Origin: an uncultured Sphingomonadaceae bacterium
GTDB lineage: Bacteria; Pseudomonadota; Alphaproteobacteria; Sphingomonadales; Sphingomonadaceae
Length of the DNA stretch: 41,432 nt
Direction of reading: 5' to 3'
Assembly (NCBI GenBank): GCA_947493215.1
Contig: CANLQE010000005.1
Coordinates: 1 to 41,432, forward strand
Shown: piece by piece, positions 1 to 7,329 of the stretch
Position numbering within the stretch: the stretch's first letter is position 1
Layout: each line of letters starts with the position of its first letter
Notes under the pieces: generated by a model
Seen by the model: the letters and a program-made list of their open reading frames with translations, nothing else
What the model was told of the DNA's origin: nothing
Database searches by the model: none
Translations under genes and position numbers: made by a program

Positions 1-1
1 G

Positions 2-127
2 ACCGGATGGAAAATCATGTTTGACGTTTACTACGGCCGAAATGACGATGGAACTTATGGCACAGTTCCTCTTCCTATCGAAGCAAAATTCGCTGACCAG
101 CATTCTTGGTTTGATCTAGATTTTTAA
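2..127 (+). CDS. C-terminal end of an unknown protein (truncated by window)
   Basis: An open frame enters from the left edge and stops with TAA at 125-127, giving about 41 residues (TGWKIMFDVYY...SWFDLDF). An in-frame ATG lies at 17, but no ribosome binding site can be judged so close to the edge. The peptide is rich in aromatic and acidic residues and shows no recognisable domain. It may be the end of a longer accessory-region gene. No function is assigned. Confidence 0.4.
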   Translation, partial: TGWKIMFDVYYGRNDDGTYGTVPLPIEAKFADQHSWFDLDF

Positions 128-196
128 CACTGCATTGAGCCAGATATGCTAATGTCCGCTTTCGGGATATTGCTGACACAAACTTTTCTCTGAAAC

Positions 197-280
197 GGTA
201 AGTTTGTTCAGGTAAGCTCATTCAAGTAATCCACATTGGGTAATCCGCTTCAGGTAATCTTTTTAAGGTAAACGCCTCCA
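197..280. repeat. Six tandem 14-bp direct repeats (GGTAA-led)
   Basis: Six units start at 197, 211, 225, 239, 253 and 267, exactly 14 bp apart. Each begins GGTAA (AGTAA in unit 3), and the consensus is roughly GGTAAtcnnnttca. The first five bases are almost invariant while the remainder drifts. Fourteen is not a multiple of three, so this is not a coding repeat. It lies 115 bp upstream of a serine recombinase gene and could be an iteron-like protein-binding array. Confidence 0.75.
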
Positions 281-316
281 AGGACCCTAACGAGACACCT
301 GTATCCTTCCACAATG

Positions 317-350
317 TGTCTCATATGAATTCACGGCACCTTATGAGACG
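317..350. promoter_or_regulatory. Candidate recombinase binding site (inverted repeat)
   Basis: The left half TGTCTCATA (317-325) is mirrored by TATGAGACG (342-350), with one mismatch at the outer base. A further ATGAGACA copy lies at 375-382, just ahead of the ribosome binding site, and GAGACA lies at 292-297. Resolvases of the Tn3/invertase family bind short dyads of about 28-34 bp beside their own gene, so this is a plausible site. The assignment is inference. Confidence 0.35.
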
Positions 351-394
351 CCTAATTTCTCGGTCTAGAACCAAATGAGACAGGAGAAATTGAA

Positions 395-940
395 ATGACG
401 ATGGTTGGATATGCCCGAGTAAGTTCGGCTGGTCAGTGCCTAGAAATACAGCAAGAGCAATTGGAAAATGCGGGCTGTGAGAAGCTGTTTGCTGAAAAGC
501 AGAGCGGAACATCAACTAACAACAGAATGGCTCTCAAGGACGCCTTACAATGGCTGAGAGACGGCGACACATTGGTAGTCACACGCCTTGATCGACTGGC
601 TCGCTCCGGCAAAGATTTATATGACATCATCGACCAGCTTTCACAAAAGCAAGTTGGTTTTCGATGCCTTCAACAAGGAGCCGTCGATACTACAACATCA
701 ATGGGAAAACTGGTCCTTGGTATTCTTGGAGCGGTCGCCGAGTTTGAAACTTCAATTCGGAAGGAAAGACAGCGAGAAGGCATTGAAAAAGCGAAGGCCA
801 GAGGTGTTTACAAAGGCCGCCCAGCATCAATCGATGCAAACGAAGTCAAATCTTTGAAGCAAGCTGGTTTGGGTGCGGCGGCAATTGCTAAAGAAATGAA
901 CATCGGAAGAGCGAGCGTCTACCGATTGCTATCTACCTAA
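395..940 (+). CDS. Serine recombinase (resolvase/invertase family)
   Basis: A small serine recombinase of 181 residues, the usual size for Tn3 resolvase and Hin/Gin-type DNA invertases. The N-terminal catalytic domain starts GYARVSS, with nucleophile Ser10. The conserved arginine block TRLDRLARS follows at about 63-71. A long helix lies near 115-130, and a C-terminal helix-turn-helix (about 150-180, ending RASVYRLL) binds DNA. The protein cuts and rejoins DNA through a phosphoserine intermediate. AGGAG at 382-386 supports the ATG at 395. No transposase is adjacent and no obvious invertible segment was found, so whether it resolves, inverts or is a relic is unknown. Repeats lie directly upstream. 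Confidence 0.93.
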   Translation: MTMVGYARVSSAGQCLEIQQEQLENAGCEKLFAEKQSGTSTNNRMALKDALQWLRDGDTLVVTRLDRLARSGKDLYDIIDQLSQKQVGFRCLQQGAVDTTTSMGKLVLGILGAVAEFETSIRKERQREGIEKAKARGVYKGRPASIDANEVKSLKQAGLGAAAIAKEMNIGRASVYRLLST

Positions 941-967
941 TCATTTTCGTGTCCGGTATCAGGGGTA

Positions 968-1414
968 TCATGAGCCATCTGTTATCCGAAACCCGCAAGT
1001 CCGATTGTCAACTTCTGCCTTAACATGACCTAGCGCCATTCCCCCAAAGCCATTTTTAGCTCGGTATCGCATCATCAATTCGTGCTTTCCATTCTCATCG
1101 ACTGGAGCGATGATTGTTTTGTCATGTTCGAATGAACTAGGGTCGCGAAGTGTCGTCTTGAATTTCTCGACCAACCTAACATGACGGCCATCCCAACCAG
1201 ACAGACAATGAAAACCAGCTTGTTCCTTTGCTATTTGATTGGCTTCAATTTGCGCAAGGTCATCGGGAGTGATGGTTTCGTCTGGACCAGAGCACTTAAC
1301 GAGAAAGAAACCCACAAAGCCGACCGTAAGCAGACCGGAAAAAAGCCCCCCAAGGGTACCAATGGTTTCTCGCTGTCTTCGCTTTTTTGAAAATTCGTTC
1401 AATCTTGCCTCCAT
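968..1414 (-). CDS. Membrane-anchored hypothetical protein
   Basis: The protein has 148 residues. A basic N-terminus (KKRRQRE) precedes one hydrophobic segment at about 20-40 (GGLFSGLLTVGFVGFFLV), followed by a soluble domain. Two cysteines, in FHCLSGWDG (about residue 69) and NRTCGF (near the end), could form a disulfide if the domain is outside the membrane. The block around LRDPSSFEHDKT resembles a small domain seen in hypothetical proteins of mobile elements, but I cannot name a family. No strong ribosome binding site precedes the ATG at 1414. The gene converges on the recombinase gene and stops 27 bp from its end. Confidence 0.6.
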   Translation of the reverse strand: MEARLNEFSKKRRQRETIGTLGGLFSGLLTVGFVGFFLVKCSGPDETITPDDLAQIEANQIAKEQAGFHCLSGWDGRHVRLVEKFKTTLRDPSSFEHDKTIIAPVDENGKHELMMRYRAKNGFGGMALGHVKAEVDNRTCGFRITDGS

Positions 1415-1432
1415 ATCAAATTAGAGGCAAAT

Positions 1433-1563
1433 CCGGCAGAAGCCGGGTGTTCAAAACCCTGCACTAGCGTCAGAGCGCCGCCACCTTTAGGCGAACCCTG
1501 GACATACGCGACGGCCACCCGGCCGAGATATCTCGACCGGCGCTAGTGATTTGAGGTTTTGAA
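1433..1563. repeat. Nested inverted-repeat element (non-coding, structured)
   Basis: Outer arms TTCAAAACC (1450-1458) and GGTTTTGAA (1555-1563) pair perfectly. Inside them CACTAGCG (1462-1469) pairs with CGCTAGTG (1541-1548). Within the loop lies a perfect 12-bp palindrome, CGAGATATCTCG (1524-1535), flanked by CCGGC/ACCGG. A short hairpin CCGGC-AGAA-GCCGG (1433-1446) sits just outside. The core is GC-richer than its surroundings. It could be a structured RNA, a miniature element or a recombination site. It does not match the integron attC core motifs. Confidence 0.6.
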
Positions 1564-1837
1564 GGCCTCACACTCAGGACTGACTGAATGCTCTCATTGT
1601 CTAGATGCATTGAGTTTAGGGTGCAAGAATTGGATTATTTAGCGATGGAGTATCAAATCGCGAGTCCACGTTTCAATATTGGGCCGGGGTTATCCATCGA
1701 AAAACATCAAAGGTGCTGCTCAATTCCATTCAATTTCCAGCCAATCGCCTTGCCGAGAGCATTCTCGACAATTATCTTGCTATGTATCAGTTTGGCAACA
1801 GTCAAAAAACAGATTTCGCACCTGCTAACAAACCACC

Positions 1838-1859
1838 GAAAAACCAGCTTTGAGCTGGT
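1838..1859 (-). terminator. Terminator-like hairpin, leftward
   Basis: Read on the minus strand, ACCAGCT-CAA-AGCTGGT forms a 7-bp stem with a three-base loop (1843-1859). It is followed at once by five T residues. This is the form of a short intrinsic terminator for leftward transcription. No confident leftward gene lies upstream, so it may end a small RNA or be chance. Confidence 0.35.
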
Positions 1860-2104
1860 GAATAGAGCAATAATTACAGCTAAAACGACCATGGTCACAT
1901 TTCGCAACCGCAAAATAGTTATCCACACCGCAATCCACATTACATATGTAGCAATTGGCTAATAGCCCTTGCTAGAATATTGAAATTTGCGTATCAAAAA
2001 TTTGCTTCCGCTAAGAGTTCGAGTTTTCATTCGTTCGGCGGTAAAAGTAACAACAGCTTATCCTGCCACAGATGCGACAACGCGAATTGTTGGAAGGTAG
2101 AACT

Positions 2105-2278
2105 ATGTCTGTTTCAAATCATGAAAAGAGCAATCGGATGGAGATAGTCATTCGAGACGAAGCTAAAATAGTTCATGAAAAAGAGAGGACCGAACGTTGG
2201 CGAATGTGGCTTCCTTATGGATTGATGACCAGTGTTGCCCTTGGTGTTTTAGCCGCGGTAGTCGAGATTTTTAGTTAG
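2105..2278 (+). CDS. Small single-pass membrane protein, unknown function
   Basis: The protein has 57 residues from the ATG at 2105, chosen because GGAAGG lies 8-13 bases upstream. An upstream in-frame ATG at 2072 has no such site. The first 35 residues are charged and polar, rich in Lys, Glu and Arg. A C-terminal hydrophobic segment follows (about residues 36-56, LPYGLMTSVALGVLAAVVEIF), giving a tail-anchored layout. No domain is recognised. It stands alone between structured non-coding DNA and the end of the HNH gene. Confidence 0.5.
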   Translation: MSVSNHEKSNRMEIVIRDEAKIVHEKERTERWRMWLPYGLMTSVALGVLAAVVEIFS

Positions 2279-2472
2279 ATTTGTATTCCGGTTGTGGTGG
2301 TCCGATAATAATGAATCATTGTTAAGAACTCGAGCGTGCGATCATGAATGAGACGAGGCAGTTTTTTGCAATTATAGCGCAATGCAGCTGGGATACCTGA
2401 TACCGAAACGTTGCTGGTTAGCCTGATGGTTTGAGTTGCCGCACATAACAGATAGCGATGTGCTTCGCTCTA

Positions 2473-3378
2473 CTAAAGCAATCGCTCAAATTTGGCTCGG
2501 TGCTTCGCGAGATAATTTGAATGTGGCCAGTTATTGGGCTCTTTGGGAAGTAAAATACGATCTTTCTGATCGTTAAATAGCAGGGCAATTTCTGGCGGCA
2601 ATAGGTTTGAATTTTTTAGAATTCGATATTCGTCGGATAGCGATACTAGATACCGGTCGAACAACCAGTGGACAGTAGCCGACATAGCAATCCCATTTTG
2701 CACAACATCTGGACCTCCGTTAGCTACAGACCAGATATGGGCGGCTTGTGCTTCAGTATTGCCGTCTTTGTCTTTAATCCGAAAGCCAGTAAATGCACAA
2801 CGACCCTGGTAAGCTTCGGTCACTAAACTTCGAAAACTGGCGTTACGGATAACGCGATTGGTAAGAAATTTGCCAACAACTCGATCTCTCTCTGAAGGTG
2901 TGTGTTGGGCTTTAGATCCATCATTGGCGTTACGAAGCTCTAGCACCAATTTTTCAACGTTTGTTGAAAGTATAGTTTTTGACATTCCTAATTGTATAAT
3001 TTCCGAAAAATCAAAGTCATTTAACTCACGAGCAGATCTCCCACGTAAAAAAATGCCGACCTGTTGCTTAGGTATGCGCCTCAGAGCCTCTTCTTGATAC
3101 TGACCATCAATATTCCAAGGAACGGGAGTGTCAAACTGAACAAAATCGTCAAACCTTGCGTAACTCATTCCGGGATTTACAACATCTGTTTCAATCTCTC
3201 TTATTCTTGCTGTAGCAAAATAAGCTAGATTTCCACCGTCCGCGCGTGGGCGGCGCAAAACAACCCAATCTCCCTCGCATTTTTTCAAAATCGGCAAATA
3301 TCTACGTGGAAAATGATAATGTGAATATATGCTATCGTCATAGGCGGATGTCGGCTTGGTATCCAAAACTGCCTTCAT
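2473..3378 (-). CDS. HNH endonuclease (HNH_2-like), putative restriction enzyme
   Basis: The protein has 301 residues. The C-terminal half carries an HNH nuclease core: RCAFTGF (193-199), AAHIWSVANGG (212-222, His214), QNGIAM (227-232, Asn228) and VHWLFDR (236-242, His237). This pattern is typical of HNH_2-type putative restriction endonucleases, which cut DNA using a metal ion. The N-terminal half (about 20-90, with GDWVVLRRPRADGG) looks like a beta-rich domain that may read DNA or base modification; that part is inference. GAGG eight bases before the ATG at 3378 supports the start. It is the last gene of the methyltransferase-ATPase operon, 53 bp after the Rossmann-like gene. Confidence 0.82.
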   Translation of the reverse strand: MKAVLDTKPTSAYDDSIYSHYHFPRRYLPILKKCEGDWVVLRRPRADGGNLAYFATARIREIETDVVNPGMSYARFDDFVQFDTPVPWNIDGQYQEEALRRIPKQQVGIFLRGRSARELNDFDFSEIIQLGMSKTILSTNVEKLVLELRNANDGSKAQHTPSERDRVVGKFLTNRVIRNASFRSLVTEAYQGRCAFTGFRIKDKDGNTEAQAAHIWSVANGGPDVVQNGIAMSATVHWLFDRYLVSLSDEYRILKNSNLLPPEIALLFNDQKDRILLPKEPNNWPHSNYLAKHRAKFERLL

Positions 3379-3431
3379 AGTATCGGCCTCATAAACTTCC
3401 TTATCTAAGTCGATTTTAATGTCGAGCGCAG

Positions 3432-4427
3432 TTAAATTACCTCGACATGCTGAAACTCAGGATAGAACCGGTGCAATATTTTATAGCTTTCAATCGCCGC
3501 AGCGTGATCTTTTTTATCAGTTGGCTGAAATTCAATCTTGTCTAAGATCGAAGCGCTATCTTCGGATATATATTGATCGATCATATGCTTCTCTCTGACC
3601 GATAAGATCGGAGCGGCAATTGATACAAAATCATCGTCTGAATCTGGATAAAACTCCCAGTTTGAAATGCCCGCCGGTGGGACGGTTCCCGCTTCCGTTG
3701 CGAAAATTGTGGCGGTGAACATCTTTTGTCCATCTTGATAGGTAGTTGCGAGGCACAGCCAATAAGAACATTTCTTCATTTCTGCATTGGCTTGATCACA
3801 CACTAGCCTCACAGCTTCGAGTAATGCAGCCGGGAGGTCGGTTTCAGAAATAGTCTTTATGGAACTAGGAAAAAATCCACCCAACTGATCTTGAAGTTTC
3901 TTGGCTCTGAACAATCCCGGAGTGGCAAAGCCTTCTTCTTTCCATTCTGATGGGTTTTTTTCGAGTGTACGGGCATTAGCATTCATAGAAATCCGTACGA
4001 CATCACCTGGAAGAGCATTTTTCAATACTGACTTGAACTCCTCCAATTGACGGTGTCGTTCTCCAGGAACAGTATAGTCGAGCCAGCAAATAAAATTCGT
4101 ACTGCCTTCAAATAGAGAGAGAATAAGGTCCAATGAACCGGGGATCTCTGAACTATTCATTTGTTCACATATTGCGGTGTCAATCGGAAGGTTGCAGCGC
4201 TGGCGCTTTACGGTCTCTGCATCGAAGTCGAATGAAAACAGTTTTGAAATTCCCGTTTTTCGATAAACTAAATGCTGATCTGTCAGGTGCTTTCCACCCA
4301 TCGAAATATATGCATAGCCCTTTGTTCCTCGAATAGATGTAATCCTTTGCATAAAATCAAGAAACAGCATCCGATCAATGAATTTATTAGGTCGTAACTG
4401 ATAAGGTATCTCTGAACCTCTACCCAT
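3432..4427 (-). CDS. Rossmann-like protein of unknown function in the R-M/ATPase operon
   Basis: The protein has 331 residues. The N-terminal half resembles a class I methyltransferase (Rossmann) layout: a conserved-looking RPNKFIDR at 12-19, a glycine-containing loop ISMGGKH (41-47), an acidic strand end SFDFDAE (65-71), a motif-IV-like strand ICWLDYTVP (113-121) and GDVVRISMNAN (141-151). The C-terminal half has no recognised domain. I know of similar unnamed proteins annotated as hypothetical or O-methyltransferase, but cannot name a function. It overlaps the ATPase gene by eight bases (AAATGGGTAG), so translation is probably coupled and the two products probably act together. Confidence 0.7.
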   Translation of the reverse strand: MGRGSEIPYQLRPNKFIDRMLFLDFMQRITSIRGTKGYAYISMGGKHLTDQHLVYRKTGISKLFSFDFDAETVKRQRCNLPIDTAICEQMNSSEIPGSLDLILSLFEGSTNFICWLDYTVPGERHRQLEEFKSVLKNALPGDVVRISMNANARTLEKNPSEWKEEGFATPGLFRAKKLQDQLGGFFPSSIKTISETDLPAALLEAVRLVCDQANAEMKKCSYWLCLATTYQDGQKMFTATIFATEAGTVPPAGISNWEFYPDSDDDFVSIAAPILSVREKHMIDQYISEDSASILDKIEFQPTDKKDHAAAIESYKILHRFYPEFQHVEVI

Positions 4428-5811
4428 TTTTGGACTTCGCTAACGCTCGATCAAAGCACTCTTCTCCGACAATTTTGGGAGGTTGGTTTTCCTCATCAAA
4501 CAGATGTTGCGAGACGGCTTTGATATCATCTTCGTCCCGAATGAATGATATCCGCTTTTGCTTGTTTCGCTTCTCGGGTACCGGTAAATTGGGTCGATAT
4601 TTTTTAGCCCCTTCCTGCCCTCGCACAGACGCCCCATGGTCTTTGGCTAAATTTATAGACTTTCGAGCATCTACTTTCTTAGCCGCTTCGAAAAACTTGG
4701 TTGTTTGGTCTTCCATACCTTTCCACTTGTTGGTGAAGTTTGTGAACATTTTGAGTCCTTCGATACAAGCATCTCTTGCGGTTAAGTAGATATCTGAACC
4801 AATATCCAAATCGCGTTTTGTCGTAGAAATGGGTAGTTTATCAGCAGCATTACTGGACAAGACGATAATACCTGCAATCGCTCTAAATTGAGGATGGAAG
4901 CGCGGCAGTCCAGAACCGCCCCAGCCCGATTTCTGAGATCGATCATATAGCAGCACAATTCGATCATTGCAGACAACGGAAACGCCAGCTCTCTCCATAC
5001 TTTCTTGTGGAGATTCGGCTTCATCATCGATTTCTTGATCTCTGACCAACGGCCTGAAAAAACCAACTGTAACCTTTATAGATACTCCTTCGATAATTGC
5101 TTCATAGTCAAACGGTCTGATACCTGGTTGGTCTGACCACTCCTGACTTCTAAGCGGCAAAGTGTGGGGTTCGAGTTCCTCATTGTTGACGACTATTTTG
5201 AAGCCCCGTTGCATAATATATCCAAAATTCTCAGAAATATGTTGCTTCAATTCATTGAGGAACCAATCACTTGCAAATTTATCACTAATCTCATCCTTAA
5301 GTGCATCTGCCAGGATTGAGACTCCGTGGATTTCGTCTTTACTTTCTTCCCTAATGATCGGCAGATGCCAGTCCTTGTCATTCTCAGGGTTTAACCATTC
5401 TGCCGAATAGTCTACTTGCGCAAAGCCGTCTTTATGGTTGGAAGAAACTGCGGCACGAGTAGTCATTTTGAAGATAGCTCTCTTCATTCCTATCCCGTAC
5501 ATGCCGATCGTAGGTAGATTGCCATCCTGAGTGATGTTTGGTCGCCCAAGCGAGAACGCATCATCGATATAGTCTTTTGGAATGCCTCCGCAGTTATCGG
5601 AAATCTCGAATTTATCTTTATCTAGTGATAACTTTGATTCGAAACCGTCAAATACAGTGTCGCTATCCAAATCATCAGGGTTCTGGCGCATTGCACCATC
5701 TACGCAATTGTCTATTAGGTCCAAAATAGCATCGACCAGCTCGATATCTCGAGTGAGCATTGAAACAAACAATCGCTTTGTTGGGCCACCAAAAACCGTA
5801 TCTGTACTCAT
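4420..5811 (-). CDS. GHKL-type ATPase (MORC/MutL/Hsp90-like)
   Basis: The protein has 463 residues from the ATG at 5811, preceded by a perfect AGGAGG. A TTG three bases earlier is too close to that site. All three GHKL ATP-binding motifs are present: the N-box around ILDLIDNCVDGA (29-40, Asn35), G1 DNCGGIP (72-78) and G2 GMYGIGMK (103-110). Further on, PISTTKRDLD matches the lysine-bearing loop of the S5-like domain of this superfamily, where Lys contacts the ATP phosphate. A lysine-rich C-terminus follows. MORC/MutL-like ATPases are known in restriction-modification operons (Iyer, Abhiman and Aravind). It lies between the methyltransferase and nuclease genes, consistent with ATP-dependent control of restriction. 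Confidence 0.9.
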   Translation of the reverse strand: MSTDTVFGGPTKRLFVSMLTRDIELVDAILDLIDNCVDGAMRQNPDDLDSDTVFDGFESKLSLDKDKFEISDNCGGIPKDYIDDAFSLGRPNITQDGNLPTIGMYGIGMKRAIFKMTTRAAVSSNHKDGFAQVDYSAEWLNPENDKDWHLPIIREESKDEIHGVSILADALKDEISDKFASDWFLNELKQHISENFGYIMQRGFKIVVNNEELEPHTLPLRSQEWSDQPGIRPFDYEAIIEGVSIKVTVGFFRPLVRDQEIDDEAESPQESMERAGVSVVCNDRIVLLYDRSQKSGWGGSGLPRFHPQFRAIAGIIVLSSNAADKLPISTTKRDLDIGSDIYLTARDACIEGLKMFTNFTNKWKGMEDQTTKFFEAAKKVDARKSINLAKDHGASVRGQEGAKKYRPNLPVPEKRNKQKRISFIRDEDDIKAVSQHLFDEENQPPKIVGEECFDRALAKSKNG

Positions 5812-5845
5812 CAAGCCCTCCTCACCTTATTAACTATAAGCAGAA

Positions 5846-6925
5846 CTACTCTGCAGCTTCAAGTTGTATGGTGCTTGATAATAATGCTTCGGATATAATT
5901 CGAAGAATTTCATATGATATTATTGGGGAAACACTGTTACCGATTTGTCTGAAACTATGCCAAATTGTCGGGTGGAATAGATGGGAATCTGGGAATCCTT
6001 GCAAGCGAGCGGCCTCGCGAACAGTAATAACTCTATCCTCAGTAGGATGGATGGGGCGAACAGATTGATATGAACCCTTTTCGCTGCCAGTACCGGCTCG
6101 CAAAGTTGGGCATAGACCATCTAATTTCAGCCGATAATGTTTGCCCACAGGGTCCGATTTTCCAGGTTCTACCTTTGCAAATCGCTCAACAACTGCTTTT
6201 GTATGCTTTGTACGCTGATCACCAGAGAAGCATCGGTCTTCTGCAATCAAGCTATTCGCATAGCTCGACAACGCGGCATTCTTTCTTATCTTTCTTTGGT
6301 CGAATCCCATCTCGTTTTTGGCTAGTTTGGAGGCCGAATTCAAACCGCAGAATGCCTCTTCAACAGTGTTTTTCACTAGCGAAGAGAGTTTAAACATATC
6401 CGCGGATAGTTGATTGCAACGTTTGTGGTCATAACCGATTACAAATGTTCTCCGCCTTCTCGTCGGGGCTCCAAAATCAGCAGCATCCAAAACCATTGGA
6501 TCAAGCACAGTGTAGTCCGATACATATTCCAATGCCGAATCCAGCACCGAACGCGCGTCACGATGAAGAAGGCCTTCGACATTTTCCATCACAAAGACGG
6601 AAGGCTTCACTTCAGAGACCACTCTGAAAAAGTCCATCAATAGCGTGCGTCGAGGATCAGACACATCACGGGCGCCCATCATGCTGAAGCCTTGACAGGG
6701 AGGGCCACCAATTATCAATTGAACATCTTGACCAAAATTCTCGACTATCCAATCGCCATTGAGAGTTGCGATATCTTGCAAATTAAGTTTGGTGCTGGGG
6801 AAATTTAAATGGTGAGAAAAGGTTAGATTTGGATCGATATCAAAAGAAGCAACTACATCAAAGCCCGCTCGCTCGGCTCCTAACGCGAAACCACCAGTGC
6901 CACAAAAAAGGTCAATTGCTTTCAT
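5846..6925 (-). CDS. DNA (cytosine-5-)-methyltransferase
   Basis: The protein has 359 residues and is a complete C5-methyltransferase. Motif I is DLFCGTGGF (5-13, SAM binding). Motif IV is GGPPCQGFS (73-81) with catalytic Cys77. Motif VI is MENVEGL (113-119), and motif VIII surrounds PTRRRRTFVIG. A variable target-recognition region of about 100 residues follows, then GLCPTLRAGTGS, RLQGFPD (IX) and IGNSVSPIISYEI (X). The target sequence cannot be read from the gene. It is the first gene of the leftward operon, with 34 bp to the ATPase start, and presumably protects the host DNA. Confidence 0.95.
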   Translation of the reverse strand: MKAIDLFCGTGGFALGAERAGFDVVASFDIDPNLTFSHHLNFPSTKLNLQDIATLNGDWIVENFGQDVQLIIGGPPCQGFSMMGARDVSDPRRTLLMDFFRVVSEVKPSVFVMENVEGLLHRDARSVLDSALEYVSDYTVLDPMVLDAADFGAPTRRRRTFVIGYDHKRCNQLSADMFKLSSLVKNTVEEAFCGLNSASKLAKNEMGFDQRKIRKNAALSSYANSLIAEDRCFSGDQRTKHTKAVVERFAKVEPGKSDPVGKHYRLKLDGLCPTLRAGTGSEKGSYQSVRPIHPTEDRVITVREAARLQGFPDSHLFHPTIWHSFRQIGNSVSPIISYEILRIISEALLSSTIQLEAAE

Positions 6926-7195
6926 ACTTTATCCATCGATCACGTAGAACAAGAATTCTATAGCAGGCTTGATATCAACAAGCGATCGTTAATTTCAATT
7001 TTGGCTCGATGTTCCAAACAACATAGGCATTGGCGGGTGCCAATTGATTGAGATAACCTCCGTTTCATAATGACGAATAAAAGTACTTTTATATCAAATA
7101 CTTAAAGGGCATATCAAGGTTTTAAGAAATTTATCGAACCGAGAGGATGCCGCTTCTGATTTATCTTCCTTCAAAATGGCCTTCTTGTTTCTGTT
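6926..7195. promoter_or_regulatory. Upstream region of the R-M operon with a 12-bp palindrome
   Basis: This AT-rich region of 270 bases must hold the leftward promoter of the methyltransferase operon. A perfect palindrome AAAAGTACTTTT lies at 7079-7090. On the minus strand TTGTTG is followed 15 bp later by TAGAAT near 6957-6983, a weak promoter candidate. No controller-protein gene is seen next to it. The rest shows no recognisable feature. Confidence 0.3.
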
Positions 7196-7218
7196 AGCGG
7201 AGGAGGGATTTGAACCCC
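7196..7218 (-). repeat. Fragment resembling a tRNA 3' end (possible att site)
   Basis: On the minus strand this reads GGGGTTCAAATCCC followed by TCCTCCGCT. That is the form of a T-arm plus the 3' acceptor strand of a class II (tRNA-Ser-like) tRNA. No matching 5' acceptor (GCGGAGG) lies within the expected distance, so only a 3' fragment is present. Such fragments are left at the edges of islands integrated by tyrosine recombinases into tRNA genes. It does not match the neighbouring tRNA-Pro 3' end. Confidence 0.45.
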
Positions 7219-7255
7219 AAGCACATGGTTTATGATGCTCAAAGAACTGAGCGGT

Positions 7256-7286
7256 TGCTACAACCATTGCTACAGAGAGTGCTACA
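7256..7286. repeat. Three TGCTACA direct repeats, 12-bp period
   Basis: TGCTACA occurs at 7256-7262, 7268-7274 and 7280-7286, with exact 12-bp spacing. Short, regularly spaced direct repeats beside a tRNA resemble the arm-type integrase binding sites of phage and island attachment regions. No integrase gene is in the window. Confidence 0.6.
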
Positions 7287-7329
7287 GGACACTTTTACAA
7301 AACATAATAAATACAATGAGTTAGAAAAT

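Larger units (their letters stand above)
1415..2104. other. Gene-poor stretch between two small membrane-protein genes
   Basis: About 690 bases without a convincing gene. Apart from the nested inverted repeat, it holds two overlapping opposite-strand frames (+ 1588-1962 and - 1707-1940). Neither has a ribosome binding site. The minus frame begins with a hydrophobic segment, but a terminator-like hairpin lies inside it. The stretch is AT-rich and may contain decayed genes. Confidence 0.5.

Noticed and set aside
197-280. 14-bp array as a CRISPR
   Set aside because: Units are contiguous with no unique spacers, and no cas gene is present.
1450-1563. Nested repeats as an integron attC site
   Set aside because: The arms lack the RYYYAAC and GTTRRRY core motifs and no integron integrase is nearby.
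1588-1962. Rightward frame of 124 codons in the gene-poor gap
   Set aside because: No ribosome binding site, no domain, codon use unlike the neighbours and overlap with an equally weak opposite frame.
2348-2355. Another ATGAGACG copy, as near the recombinase
   Set aside because: An 8-base match is expected about once by chance in a window this size; there is no paired copy.
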